A DNA stretch of 64,000 nt from Atrichornis clamosus (lineage: Eukaryota; Chordata; Aves; Passeriformes; Menuridae): positions 62,001 through 126,000 of the forward strand of contig WBMZ01014035.1 in the NCBI GenBank assembly GCA_013400975.1. Reading direction: 5' to 3'. The stretch's first letter is position 1; each line of letters starts with the position of its first letter. This document shows, in pieces, positions 1 through 11,371 of this stretch. The notes under the pieces were generated by a model. It was not told the origin of the DNA. It made no database searches and saw nothing but the letters and a program-made list of their open reading frames with translations. Position numbers and translations under genes: made by a program.

Positions 1-189
1 CATCCTTAGAGACATTCAAAACTCTGCTGGACATGACCAAGGGCAATAAATTGTGTTAGAGTGACTTATCTTTGATCCAAAAGTTGAGCTGGAGACCTCC
101 AAAACTCCCCTCCCACCTCAACTGTTCTGCAGTCTTGACAGATGGAACAGATGGAGGCACGTGAAGTTATTCACGCCAAACTGGTTGCA

Positions 190-405
190 AAGTAAGGCAG
201 GGAAAGGGTTGTTAAGCACTGAAACAGGCTGCCAGGGCACTGGTGGAGTCCCCATCCCTGGAAGTGTTCAATAAACATGTGGATGTGGCACTTGAGGACA
301 TGGTTTAGTGGTGAACTAAACCGCGTCCTCAAGTGGTGGTGCTGGGCTGACCTGTTGATCTTAGAGGTCTTTACCACCCCTAAGTATTTTGTGATTCTGT
401 GGCTC
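190..405 (+). mobile_element. CR1 LINE 3' fragment with an internal fold-back
   Basis: It has the CR1 3' blocks in order: a GGCTGCC...GGTGGAGTCCCCATCCCTGG block, GTGGATGTGGCACTTG, and GATCTTAGAGGTCTTT near the end. A 16-17 base insertion that other copies lack makes an inverted repeat at 289-335. The 5' boundary is uncertain because the start is degraded. Confidence 0.85.
289..335. repeat. Imperfect inverted repeat (hairpin) inside CR1
   Basis: The arms are 289-308 and 316-335, 20 bases each with 18 paired positions, around a 7-base loop at 309-315. The right arm contains sequence that the other CR1 copies in this window do not have at this point. Confidence 0.9.
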
Positions 406-410
406 ACTGG

Positions 411-1287
411 TGAGTGTTCTCTGCACAAATATCAGCCTGAGTGACCTTCTCAGGGGCACGGGGTGAGTTTCTGGCAGGGCTGGCCACAGAATTCAGGCCT
501 CTGAATTCCAGAGGGCTGAAATTCCTCCCAGATGTGCTGTAGGGTGGACAGTTTATCTGGATCGAGAGCAAGGCCAGTTTTAAGACTATACAACTATATA
601 AGCCTCTCTGGCACAATTTTTAAATAATCTCTTTGCGCTAAAGGGAAGCAAAAATCCACAAGTAAAATCAACTTTTCCCTTTTTCACCCCTCCCAGAGAA
701 ACCTCACCAAAATGATAGCGACCAACCCACCCAGAATTTAAGGGTGGAGCTGCACTTACCTCTGTCTTGGTGGGTAAAATATTAGAGCAAATAGCTTGGA
801 GGACCTGGGAGAGCTACACTTTTATCACCAGGGATGAAAGGAAAAAGGGGCAAATTCAGCCTCTGGATAGACTGGAGCATGGAGCATCTTGTTTTGTCTT
901 CACGGCCCATTGAGATGTTATTACATCGAGTCAAATAAATTGCCCAACCATCAGGACATTCCTTCTATCGACCTCTGGGGACCAAAGACAATAAAAGCTC
1001 CAGTGCTTCAATCAGGCTGTAATGAGAAGATTGATGTCTTTGGGAGGACTTGCTGACTGCAGCTTGGACCACTCTGCCATGAGCTGGGATTGAGGGCTGG
1101 GCTTTGCAGGGGCTGCTCCTTTCCCACTGCTTTTCCCATGGAGAAGCTTGCCAGGAGCAAACATCTTCCAGCATCCTCCTGCTCTTGGCTGGAGCAATTC
1201 CACTTGAAATGACCTCCCCAGTCATGCTGGTGGGTGAGGAGAGATTTTTTTCATGTCTAAGAATGCTGGAGGAAACTGTCAGAAAAA
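411..1287. other. Unique non-coding DNA, nothing recognised
   Basis: No repeat, splice-flanked frame or motif I recognise. Open frames of up to 86 codons are of chance length. Confidence 0.6.
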
Positions 1288-1346
1288 CAGCTTTGATTTT
1301 TTTTTTAATTTGTTTACTTTAAAAAATTTTTTTTATCGTTTTTTTG
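1288..1346. repeat. A/T-rich low-complexity tract
   Basis: Runs of T and A of up to nine bases, only weakly broken. No function is evident. Confidence 0.8.
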
Positions 1347-1400
1347 AACTCAGACTTGTGATTCAAGTTATACCAACAGCAAATTCTTGACTTTATGTAC

Positions 1401-1480
1401 CGAATAGAATCACTGAGTTTGGAAAAGCCCTCTAAGATCATCGAGTCCAACCATTAACCCAGCACTCCCAAAGCTACCAG
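1401..1480 (-). mobile_element. CR1 LINE extreme 3' fragment
   Basis: It reads AAAAGCCCTCTAAGATCATCG, then a TCCAACCATTAACCCAGCAC block, the reverse complement of the last 80 bases of CR1. The rest of the element is absent on the right. Confidence 0.85.
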
Positions 1481-2850
1481 TAAAACACATCTCTATAAAA
1501 AAGGAGTGTTCCCACTTTGCCCATATAAAGTATTTTTAGTGCAATTCCCGTAAATCTGTGTTTGCAGTGATTTTACCTGATTTACGCCTTTCTCCATTGT
1601 CAGGAATGTTTTTCCCACCCTGTCCCAGGCTGTTGTGCCACATGGATGCGTGGCCATGCCTCCCACACCAAGGGTGGGCACATCCCAGCTGCAGCCAGAC
1701 CCCGATGTCCCAAACCTCCCCCCAAAGCTGTGCAGCCGCCACTGCTGGAATGTTCATCCCACCCGGAAAAGGCTCTGAGCAACCAGCTCTGACTTTCAGG
1801 TTGACCCAAAGGGGTGGACTGTGCACCTCAGAGCTCCCTCCCAAGCTCACTCCTTCACTGGTTTGTGAAGGTGACCATGTGGGACTTGGAAATGGCAAAG
1901 TCACCCCTGACTCAAGGATATGAAGGAAAAAACCCACCCAGACTTGCATTTAAATCCCTTTGAACTTCTCCGAGATCAGCCAGAAGCTCTGATTTCATTT
2001 GATTTTGCTTCTTTTTTTTCCCTCACTTTACAGCCTTGACTTGAACTGAACTAAAACCCGTGGAACTGTTAATTGAAAACTAAGTGTCAACAGCAGTTCA
2101 GAGCAGAAAGAGTTTCGATTAAAAGCAATCTCTTCTTGCCATCCAAAGTAATATTTTCCCTCCTGGCTAAATTTTAAGTGAAGCACAAAGTGGCTGCTTG
2201 TCATTGCTTTAATGGGATCTGAGCTATTGTGTGGGAAAACTTCCTTTCACTCAGAGGCCAAGGAGCTTTTAATTTTTCAGGGCTGAAAGCAGAGGAATGT
2301 TTTTTTTGGTATGATGGGGCCGACTTGCTCTTCTCTTCTGGGCTAGGTGGGTGAGGAGTGAGGTGTGGTGAAGAGGACTGCCTAAAAACCAGGGCTGGGT
2401 GGGGTGGGAATCAGCGTTTTTCACTCCCTCACCCTCCTGGACCTCCGTCTGCCCCTTTTGAGGTTGGCTCAGCCTGGCTGTGGTATTTACCCAGGACGGC
2501 TGAGCTGAGTGGGGATAACACACGGCCAGAAGGTGCCCAGGTGCCCTCAGAAAGCTTCAGATGGGTTTTTGGCCAATTGATGCTGCCTCAACCATGTGGG
2601 TGGGACACTCAAGGACATAAATTCTGGATTCCGGAGGGTTTGCAGAAGAGGGGAGCAAAGGAGAAAGAGATGCTGAGAGGGTGGTGGGAGATGTAAGAGG
2701 GAAGCTGGGTCTGGGGGTGTGGGGTGGCTGCCATCAGGCCTGGTGACATCTCCTGGGGAAGGAGGGCTTCTTGCAGCAGGAAGGGTTTGGATCACTTTCC
2801 CTGTTGCAATCCAGGATGGAGACCTCACGAGAGTAAGTTGCATTTACAAT
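1481..2850. other. Unique DNA, no gene seen
   Basis: Open frames overlap on both strands around 1,540-1,950 because stop codons are sparse in GC-richer DNA; none has a recognisable domain. Confidence 0.6.
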
Positions 2851-3094
2851 GAGCCTCAAGTTGTGCCAGGGGAGGTTTAAGTTGGGATATTAGGGAGAAA
2901 TTCTTTACAGAAATGGTTGTCCAGCCCTGGCACAGCTGCCCAGGGCAGTGGTGGGGTCCCCATCCCTGGAGAGGTTTAAAAGCCGTGTGGATGTGGCACC
3001 TGGGGGCATGGGTTGGTGGTGGCCTTGACAGTGCTGGGTTAAGAGTTTGACTTGATGATCTTGGAGGGCTTTTCCAACCTAAATGATTCTATAG
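2851..3094 (+). mobile_element. CR1 LINE 3' fragment
   Basis: It starts at the GCCTCAAGTTGTGCCAGGGG block and runs through GTGGATGTGGCACC to TTTTCCAACCTAAATGATTC, so the 3' end is complete and the 5' side truncated. Confidence 0.92.
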
Positions 3095-5540
3095 GATGGA
3101 GGAGCAGGGAAGAGAGCTGGGATGACGCTTGGATGGAGATGGATAGGGATGCTGATATGGAGTCATGTGGGATCAAAGGGTGTGTGCTGACAGCAGCCAA
3201 AATGCTGTCACCCCCACTTTGGCACTGAAGGAGCACCTCTGCCTGGCTGGGCATGATGTGGGCAACTTCTGTGACTGGCACTGCTGGGAGATGAGCAAAG
3301 TCTGTAGTTAAACCATCCTCACAGCCTCCAAAGGCCTGGCCTTGCATCCTGCTCCCTCCAGAGCCAGCCTGGATGGCTTTGCATCAATCCCTTCCCCTCT
3401 TGGTGCCCAGACACAGCGAGGATGTAACAGGGTGTCACCTTCCTGGCTCAGTGTAAAAACCTCCAGTCAAGTGTGGGGGTGGTTAAGAGCATTCCCAGAT
3501 TCCTTTTCCTGAAAAGGTGTCTAAAACACCCTAAAAGGAAGTGGTAAAAAGCGACAGCTGATGAATAAACTGCTCCTCATCACTGTGAAGTGGAGAAAAT
3601 GATCTGCCTGCTGTTTTAGGGCTTCCACGTAAAAAGCGTTGGGAGAAGGTTGTGGGGGCTGTGTCTCTGTGAGGTGTTCAAAAACAGGAGATCATTTTGG
3701 GAACAAAACCACCAAATTCTCTGTGCGCCGGCTCCACTCCCCGCTTTGTGTTCTGATCAGCACCAAAACGCTCCTTAACACGAAATTAAGGATGTGAGGT
3801 TCATGTCAGTGCTGCTCCCAGGCGATCAGCCTGGAGCAAAAGGGATTTGAAGGCACTCAGTTCTGTTGGGATCTACTTTTTCATGTTTTAACTGATTCTT
3901 TTTAACCATGAGCAGGGACATGGGGCTGCTGGCGGCTCCTGCAGGTGCTGGTGCTGAGCACGGTGCTCCTGGGCAGGAACAGGCCCAGGCTGAGGAGCCC
4001 CCAGCCCCACAGCCCCACCTCCCTCCATCTCCACCTGGGTTTTGTTCTGCATGCACAGCGTGGCTGCTTTGATCCATCTTTTCTGGGCAGATGTGGTCAG
4101 CAAGCTCAGATCTGCTGTGGCTCTGGGCTTTGTGGGGACAGCATCAAACACAGGGAATATCCAGGATTTGTGCAGCTGCACCAGTCCTGGGAGCACCAGC
4201 TGGAGCTGTACTGGCCAAAAGAGCTGTGTGTCCTCCTGAGAGGCTTTCTGGTGTGCACAGGGCAGCCAGTGCTGGAGAAAGTGAGAACTGCTGTGCTATA
4301 AATGCATGACCTGGTAGTTTCTTTCCTTTTTAGTGAAAGGAAATCACTTGGGATTGGGAAGATGTGTGAGCGTGAACTGAAACTTGTACCCAGTGCACAA
4401 TTTTTTTGTTTTATAGAGTGAAGGAATCTCCAATACTGAGAAAATGTGGCACTTTTTATTTTTTTTATTTATTTAAATCCATTAACCCCTTCACAAGCAA
4501 GTGGGAACAGCATTTACCACCTCCCTCTGCTTGCTCATCTGTAAAACAGGGAAATGGCACCTACAGCTTCCCTCACAGTCTTGAGATCCTGCAGAGGATG
4601 GGTTGCCCCAAGAACCCCATCTTTTCCTGAGCTGATCTCTCTTCCAGTTTTATGTTTGGATTCTCTTTCTCTTTCTTTACTTCAGAGATGTTCAGGAGAT
4701 GAGCCAGGCGAAACCGACTGAGATTTATCTCTGCGTGCATTCAGCAACACCCATAAATCACTCCTGGAGTAGGTAAGGCATTAAGAACAGGATCATTTCC
4801 ATTTTATTTTGCTACAAAACCTCCTGGAAGAGCCGTGGCAGGTTGCCTTTGTGCTAAAAGACACAATGAAGTTGATAAAGAAATTCCACAAAGAGCTGAT
4901 GTCAAGGGGAAATCTTTGCGAGACAGATGGAGCTGGAGCATTGAATGTACATAAGTGATACCAGCAAAGTTCAAAAGAAGCCTCAACAGTTGCTGCTTGT
5001 CCTGTGACTCGTGAAGAGGATGATGCTTGCTCTGGATGGAACCCTGGAGCCGTGTTTTTCATGGCAGAACTAAGGCTGGTGCTTGGCACGTTGGTCTGGG
5101 CAGGAAATGATGGGGAATTGGGCGGTCGTCCCGTGGTCCTTGGAGCTGATCTAACCTGAGCCCCTCTGTGGGCAGGATTTACACGCCTCTGCTTGTGAAT
5201 CATGAGAGGGATTTCTGCCTGTTGTTTTGGGCAAGATTCAGCAGTGGTTTATGTCCATCTGCCCAGTATTATCCTTCTGGCATGATCCATCCAGGATGTT
5301 CAGACACCAGTCTAGGAGCAGCGTGGCACGAGAGGGAAACAGACCTCGTGCAGCAGACTTGGGCTTTCCAGACCTCTGAATCCGCATGGAGCAAAAGGCT
5401 CTCCCTGCCAAACCAGGCAGGCAATTCCCTCCATTCCTGGTAACCTCCCACCCCACTTGCAGCACCCTCTGTGTTTTGGTGTTCGTACCAGTGCCCAAAG
5501 GAGGTGGGAGAGCTTCCCCTATGGAGCCTTTGTTAAGTGT
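3095..5540. other. Unique DNA holding one MIR-like fragment
   Basis: Apart from the MIR-like piece at 4,525-4,590 nothing stands out. The GC-richer part at 3,900-4,300 has overlapping chance frames. Confidence 0.6.
4525..4590 (-). mobile_element. MIR-like CORE-SINE fragment, minus strand
   Basis: GCTCATCTGTAAAACAGGG followed by a short gap and CACCTACAG and CCTCACAG matches the reverse complement of the MIR core (cctcatctgtaaaatggg type) as I recall it. It is more degraded than the copy near the receptor. A chance match is possible but the element order is preserved. Confidence 0.55.
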
Positions 5541-5679
5541 CTGGAAGTGTTCCAGGCCAGGTTGGATGGGGCTTGGAGCAACCTGGGATAGTGGAAGGTG
5601 TCCCTGTCCATGGCAGGGGATGAAACAAGATGATCTTTAACATCCCTTCCAACCCAAACCATTCCATGATTCTATGATG
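5541..5679 (+). mobile_element. CR1 LINE 3' fragment
   Basis: Only the last 140 bases remain, from CTGGAAGTGTTCCAGGCCAGG to the repeated ATTCCATGATTCTATGATG tail. It is of the subfamily with the GCAACCTGGGATAGTGGAAG block. Confidence 0.92.
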
Positions 5680-5952
5680 TAAAATTAAAGTTAAATAGTA
5701 TGACACTTGTGCAGGAAAAGAAAGCCAACAACCAACCCAAACCCTCTCATTTTTATGCTTTTCAGGATTCTCACTTCCTTACAACCTTGGCAGGACAGCA
5801 AGAAATGATCCAGCTGATGATTCACAGCTCTCTGGTGCTCCCGCCACAGCAATTCTGTCACAGGACTGGGGTCACAGAGGTGTCACAAAATTAGTGACTC
5901 CTTTGACTGAGCTGCTGTTGGTCCCTCCAGTACCCAAAGGGACTCCAAGAGA

Positions 5953-6061
5953 GCTGGAGAGGGACTTTTAACAAGGACATGGAGTGACAGGACTGGGGGA
6001 ATGGCTTCACACTGACAGAGGGGAGCTTTAGATTAGATATTGGTAAAAAAACCCCGGTGGT
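5953..6061 (+). mobile_element. CR1 LINE internal fragment lacking the 3' end
   Basis: AATGGCTTCACACTGACAGA and TTAGATTAGATATTGG mark the block about 250 bases before a CR1 3' end. The copy stops in the GGTGGTG block and runs into unrelated DNA, so its 3' half has been deleted. Confidence 0.75.
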
Positions 6062-6322
6062 GTTAAAGTCCAATTCCTCTTCTAGAGGCAACCTGTGACC
6101 TGCTATGAGCAAAGCTACTCACCAGCCTTCCCTGGGGACATCCCAGACAAGAAATGGGCTGAGAGAGCCCTGCCATGGAAAGTCCAGTGAGTGACCACAG
6201 TGGTGTGTCCCGGGAAAGGCAGGGCTGCTTGTCACTGCCTCAGACTTTGGCAGCTCTCACGTGGTCCTGAAGCCACCCACTGTGGGCTACTGTTTGACAT
6301 GGGTTTAGACAGACCTTTGCTT

Positions 6323-6549
6323 GCACAGGGGAGGTTTAGGTTGGATTTTTGGGAAGGATTTTTTCACTGAAAAGGTTGTCCAGCCCTGGCACTGCTGTCC
6401 AGGATAGTGGTAGAGCCCCCATCCCTGGAGGGATTTAAAAGCCGTGTGGATGTGGCACTTGGGGATATGGTTTAGTGGAGACCTTGGCAGTGCTGGTTGG
6501 ACTGGATGATCTCAGATGGCTTTCCACCCTAAAGGATTCTCTGATTCTG
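6323..6549 (+). mobile_element. CR1 LINE 3' fragment
   Basis: It runs from GCACAGGGGAGGTTTAGG through GTGGATGTGGCACTTGGGG to a GATTCTCTGATTCTG tail. Same subfamily type as the copy at 2,851. Confidence 0.92.
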
Positions 6550-8118
6550 TTGTCTGGACTCATCTGTGGTGGACCAGCTCCTCCAGAGGTGTGCAGAGCT
6601 CACAACAGCCCTTCCCATCTCCTGGTTCTGAGCATGCACAGGAGAGAGACCAAATGTGGTCAGCCTCTCCCAGGAAATTCCCCAGCTGATGATATCCCAG
6701 GCAACTTCTAGCCCTGTTTTATTTTAAGCATTCATGAGCCTTTCAGTCATAGTGATATGCCATCAAATTTTGATGTCTAACGAAGGAACAATCATCTCTT
6801 CGCTTCCCTTTTAGAGCAGCTGAGGCTTTCAGTAACATTATCCTGCCATGTTTTGACATCTGGCTTGTCAGCAAGAACATTATCTACCACAATATGTTTT
6901 TTCCATGAGCTAAACTTTGACATGAATTCACTGGCAGGGTGGGTAGATCCTGCTGCGTGCAACACCTCCCGCTCCCAAATAGTAAACACGCTCCCAGACA
7001 CAGGGCTTGGAGCCTCTGCTTTCTTCCCAAACTGAGATGTGAAATGTTGCACCAAGTGACCACCCTTGGACTGTGCCATAAATCCCAGGAATCTTGCTGG
7101 TCCCTCTTTGGTGGTGTCTGGGGACAGGGTGAGTTCTTCCAGTGTCGCCACCACCATCAGCAGTGTGTGGTCTTGCCAACGTTGAGACACCACGGTGTCC
7201 ACAGGGCACGGGTGTCATTTGGTGGCCCGATCGTTGTGCCAGAAGCCACCTGAGGTGCCCTCAGGAATATGGGAGGCTGTCAGGTGTGACACAGGTGGGA
7301 AAGGTGGGTTTTCCAGCTCTGATTGCACATCCAGGGCCAGTTGCCATCTCTGAGCTTTGCTGTTGGCAATTTTTCATCAGTGATTTTCACCTTGTGCTCT
7401 GTGGTCGCAGATGTGTGTCCGTGGGATATTTCCCAACCTGGGATGGACCACCAGAAGAAAATCTGCTTGCTGATCTCTTGTCTTTCCACCTTTTTTTTTT
7501 CCACAAAGTTGCTCGAGAACGGTGTGTACCAACTCGACATCTTCCCACCTCATCATCCTCCTGCCACGGTGGCATTTCTGGGGCTCACAGCCATCCGCCT
7601 CCCGCTCTGGCAGCAGCGCTGCTGCCAGGAAGGATTTAACATCTCTGGTGACTTCCATGGACTCCCAGAGCGTTCCTGGCCCCCTTCCACCCCTCTCTGC
7701 ACCTTGGGCCAAGTGCAGCTGAGTTGGCATGTTTGGTCCGTTGCCACTTTATCCTGGAAGGCCTCGGCAGTGCTGGGATTTGCCAAGAACAGGGATCTCA
7801 GGAGCGTCTCTGCCAAGCCCAGATGGCACTTCTGCTTCCCTTCTCCTTCAGGCTCCTCTCCATGCCCTGGCCAGCACAGAGGGTGGGTGTCTCCAAATCC
7901 CATTTTGAAGATTACTGTGAATTCAGGTTAAACCTCCACGTCTTTCTGCCCAAACGCCAGCACAGTGTTAGAGCTGTGCTCAGCTCTGTCCCATGGGAAC
8001 CTTTCCCATCAGTCTGGACCTTTCCCTCAGGTCTGATTGCTGGGGGTGGTCCGTTTTCCAACCCTCTCCCACTTGGAAGTATAGATGCTTAGGGGAAAAT
8101 TTCAGGGCCATCTTTCAA
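6550..8118. other. Unique DNA with long chance frames
   Basis: Overlapping frames of 165 and 202 codons on the plus strand and 117 on the minus strand lie between 7,140 and 7,930. None resembles a protein family, and the overlap on both strands argues for low stop density rather than a gene. Confidence 0.6.
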
Positions 8119-8167
8119 AGAATCACAGAATGATTTGGGTTGGAAGGGACCTGTAAGGTCATCCAGT
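8119..8167 (-). mobile_element. Short CR1 3'-end fragment, inverted beside a second CR1
   Basis: The sequence AATCACAGAATGATTTGGG and the following GGAAGGGACC block are the last 49 bases of a minus-strand CR1. Seventeen bases later a plus-strand CR1 begins. Confidence 0.85.
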
Positions 8168-8183
8168 GACCTGAATTTAAGGA

Positions 8184-8380
8184 TGGTGAGGCCCTGGCAC
8201 AGGATGCCCAGAGAAGCTCTGGCTGCTCCCTCCCTGGAAGTGCCCAAGGCCAGGTTGGATGGACTTGGAGCAGCCTGGGATAGTGGGAGGTGTCCCTGCC
8301 CATGGCAGTGGGTTGGACTAGATAATCTTTAAGGTCCCTTCCTACCAAAACCATTCCATGACTGTGATTCCATGACTGCA
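8184..8380 (+). mobile_element. CR1 LINE 3' fragment
   Basis: It begins at GGTGAGGCCCTGGCACAGG and ends in a doubled GATTCCATGACTG tail. It contains the GGGATAGTGGGAGGTGTCCC block. Confidence 0.92.
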
Positions 8381-9097
8381 AGACACCCATTTGGATGGAG
8401 GATGTGGGGCCAGCTGTGTCTGTTGACCCTGTGCCTCGTTGTCCTCCAGCATTCCCAGCCAGGGATATTTTGTTCTGTCTGAAACTTCTCCCACTCACCA
8501 GCCCGGAGTGTTTTCTCCTCCTAACGAGATGTGAAGGCAGGCAGGCCCTTTGCTGGTGCACACAGCTATTTTTGGCTGCAGGAGGACTGACTGTAGCTCC
8601 TTCTAATTGCATAAGCATTTGTATAATTCATTGGCACTGGATTCCATCATTGGGAGCCCGGGCATACGGAACAGAAAAGGACTTGTGCGCTTCCTCTCCG
8701 TCCTTTCTTTCCTCTCCAGCGACTGTTCTGCAGGCAATGGGTTTAGTGCCAGGTCAAATCCCCTCTGCTGGCAGGAAACGCTCTGTTTCATCCCTTTCCC
8801 AGTTTCTTGAGGAGTTCAGGGCGAACCCGGGAGGATCTGAGAAAGTATTTTCCTCCCACAGATTGCAGAGCACATGCCTGGGAGCGTCGGATCGGTAGCT
8901 GAAAGCCAAGCAGCCGAATAAACTCCCAGGGAAGGGCTTATGAAATGGCACGGGTGGGTTCAGTGCTGGGAATGACTCACACATCCGAAGCTTTGGGATC
9001 TCCAAACAGCACTGGAAAACAAACCTGCAGCCACCCCTCCCTCCTTGGTGACACACAGGCTGGGGACGCGGGGTACCCATGGATGCAGAGGAAGGGT

Positions 9098-9426
9098 GGC
9101 TCCGGGGAGACCTTACTGTGGCCTTTCATCTCTTGAAGGGGGCTCACAGGAAAGATGGGGACAGACTTTTAGTTGGGTCTGTAGCAACAGGACAAGAGAT
9201 GATGGTTTTAAACTAGAAGAGGAGAAATTTAGACGAGATATTAGGGTGAAATGTTTTACAATGAGGATGGTAAAAAAGTGGCACAAGTTGCCCAGACCAG
9301 TCTTGGAGCAACCTGGTCTAATGGAAGGTGTCCCTGCCCATAGCAGGGGGTGGAACAAAATGATCTTTAAGGTTCCTTTCAGCCCAAACCCTTCTATGGC
9401 TCTATGATGATTCTATGATTCTATGC
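9098..9426 (+). mobile_element. CR1 LINE 3' fragment, about 330 bp
   Basis: It reaches further 5' than its neighbours: GGAGACCTTACTGTGGCC, a GGACAAGAGATGATGG block, GATATTAGGGTGAAATG and AATGGAAGGTGTCCC. It ends in three tandem TTCTATG units. About 40 bases usual for CR1 between CAGACCAG and CTTGGAGCAACC are missing. Confidence 0.9.
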
Positions 9427-9734
9427 CTCTGTGACTGCTGGGGAGGCTTTTGAGGAGGAAAATGTAAATCTCCCCCTGGGGAAGACGAGAAACATGAATG
9501 CTCTTTGCAAGCTGGAGTCTGGCTTGTGATGATCATCTCCTGTGAGTGGTGATGCCTGGAAGGGCTCTTATCTCCTTAAGATCATCCCTTTGCTCCCGGC
9601 AAGGATATTTTCACTCCACCCCATTGAAACAGGTGGCAAAGATCAAAGCAGAGGAGAGGGGTGGTAGGCACGGACGACTCTTCTTTCCTTAGGAACCTGG
9701 AAAAAAAGATTACATCATAAAAGAAAAGGGATTA

Positions 9735-10150
9735 ATGGTCGTTAGCCCTGCTGTCAGCACCCGGCAGGAGAGCACCCAGCCTGCATCCCGCGAGAGGCTT
9801 GGTGGAGAAGCCACGGGCTCGTGTGGGCTGGAGGCACGCCTGGAGCTAAAACGGGCTCTGCAGCTGCTGCCTCGGGGATATTTTCGGTGGAGCTCCGTCT
9901 GCGGGCACGGCGGGATGCGGTGTTCAGTCAGCGCCGGGCCCCGCTGCCTCCCCTGCCCCCCTCACCTCCGCCCGGGATGCGGTGGCGGCAAAGCCAAGGT
10001 GAGCAAAAAACTCGGATTTAACACCTCCAGAGTGATGGGATTGCCTGAAACAGTCCACAGCAGGCTAAAATCTGAAGCAGGGCTTTGGGTAGGCTTCGGG
10101 ATTGCGCCGAGACAAAATCCACGCGAGCTCCGACTTGCTTCACGCCAAGA
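9735..10150 (+). promoter_or_regulatory. CpG-island-like patch with a possible first exon
   Basis: I count about 22 CpG between 9,735 and 9,998 and about seven more between 10,095 and 10,145, against very few in the flanks. At 9,998/9,999 there is an AAG|GTGAGC splice donor on the plus strand. Together this suggests a promoter with a first exon, possibly of a non-coding RNA. An open frame of 149 codons spans it but matches nothing I know. No TATA box stands out. Confidence 0.45.
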
Positions 10151-11118
10151 GAGTTCAAAGCGTTCACTTTGTTTTAAAAAATAAAAGTTTTCCAAATCCC
10201 AGAGCATTATATTTTTAGGCATCTGAGGCAAATAATTGCTGTGGAAGAGGAGACTTGCTGGCTTCGTGACAGGGAAAAAAAAAAAGTACCTGTCTCTCTT
10301 GCCAGCTGTCTCCCTCTAACAATGCACCAAGTTAAGCTGGGGGACCTGAGCATTCTTCAACCCAAAAGATGCTCGTCAGTGGCTTAATTACACCTGGATC
10401 ATGGTCATTTGAGTCCCTGGTTTTTCACACTTGAAACCTTAATGCTCGATTTTAATTTTTTTTTTTTTGATTCACACACTGTTGCTGGAAACACCCTCCA
10501 GAGTTGGAGGATGGCTCCACATTCATGGAATAAAAGGAGATTTATTAATTGCAGGCTCTACACTTGGAGGTGGAAGGGTCCCTATGAATTGTGCCAGGCA
10601 CCTGAAAATAAATAGGTAAATGCCTGGTGAGAGGACTTGCAGGGAATTGCATCTTTAACCTTCTCTTTGCCATCCCTGGGCTGATTTCATCCTCCATTTG
10701 GGAGATCTTGAGTCATTCAGGGGCTGCAGTGCTTGAGCCATGAACTTTTGTCTTCTCCATTGCAATTCTGGTGATTTCCCCTCGGAGTTTGTTGGGGTCA
10801 CACCAGAGGATTTTGCTGAGGTTGAGCCCAGAGGGGTTGGCTGTGCATTGGTGTGATGTCCTACGCAGCAACTTGTCATCTCAGCTGAAAATGTTGCTTT
10901 CTTCCAACTGTTTCTGCCTGTTGCTGGAGAGAAGCAGATGGGAATGTGTCTCTGCGTGGTGTTTCTCCCTTCCCTGCTCCCTGGACTCATGGATCTTGCC
11001 AGACAGCAGGTGCTTGGTGCTGAAAACAGCCACAGGTACAAGAAAACAAGCTCTGACCACGCTCTCGTTATCTCTCACTTTTTTTACCATGGACCTGTCC
11101 TGCCTTGAATTCAACCTG

Positions 11119-11371
11119 GTTTTAAACTGAGAGTGTGTTTGGATGGGATATTGGGAAGGAATTCTTCCCTGTGCGGGGGGCGAGTCCCTGGCACAGGTTG
11201 CCCGGAGAAGCTGTGGCTGCCCCATCCCTGGAGGTGTCCAAGGCCAGGCTGGACGGGGCTTGGAGCAACCTGGGATAGTGGAAGGTGTCCCTGCACATGA
11301 TGCACACGTGGTGGAATGAGATGGTTTTGAAAGTCCTTCCAATCCAAACCATTCCATGATTCTGTGATTCT
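11119..11371 (+). mobile_element. CR1 LINE 3' fragment
   Basis: GGATATTGGGAAGGAATTC, GCTGTGGCTGCCCCATCCC and GGATAGTGGAAGGTGTCCC occur in order, ending ATTCCATGATTCTGTGATTC. A short insertion disrupts the usual GCCCATGGCAGGGGGTGG block. Confidence 0.92.

Noticed and set aside
7142..7931. Long overlapping frames on both strands
   Set aside because: No domain or splice support; open on both strands, which points to low stop density.
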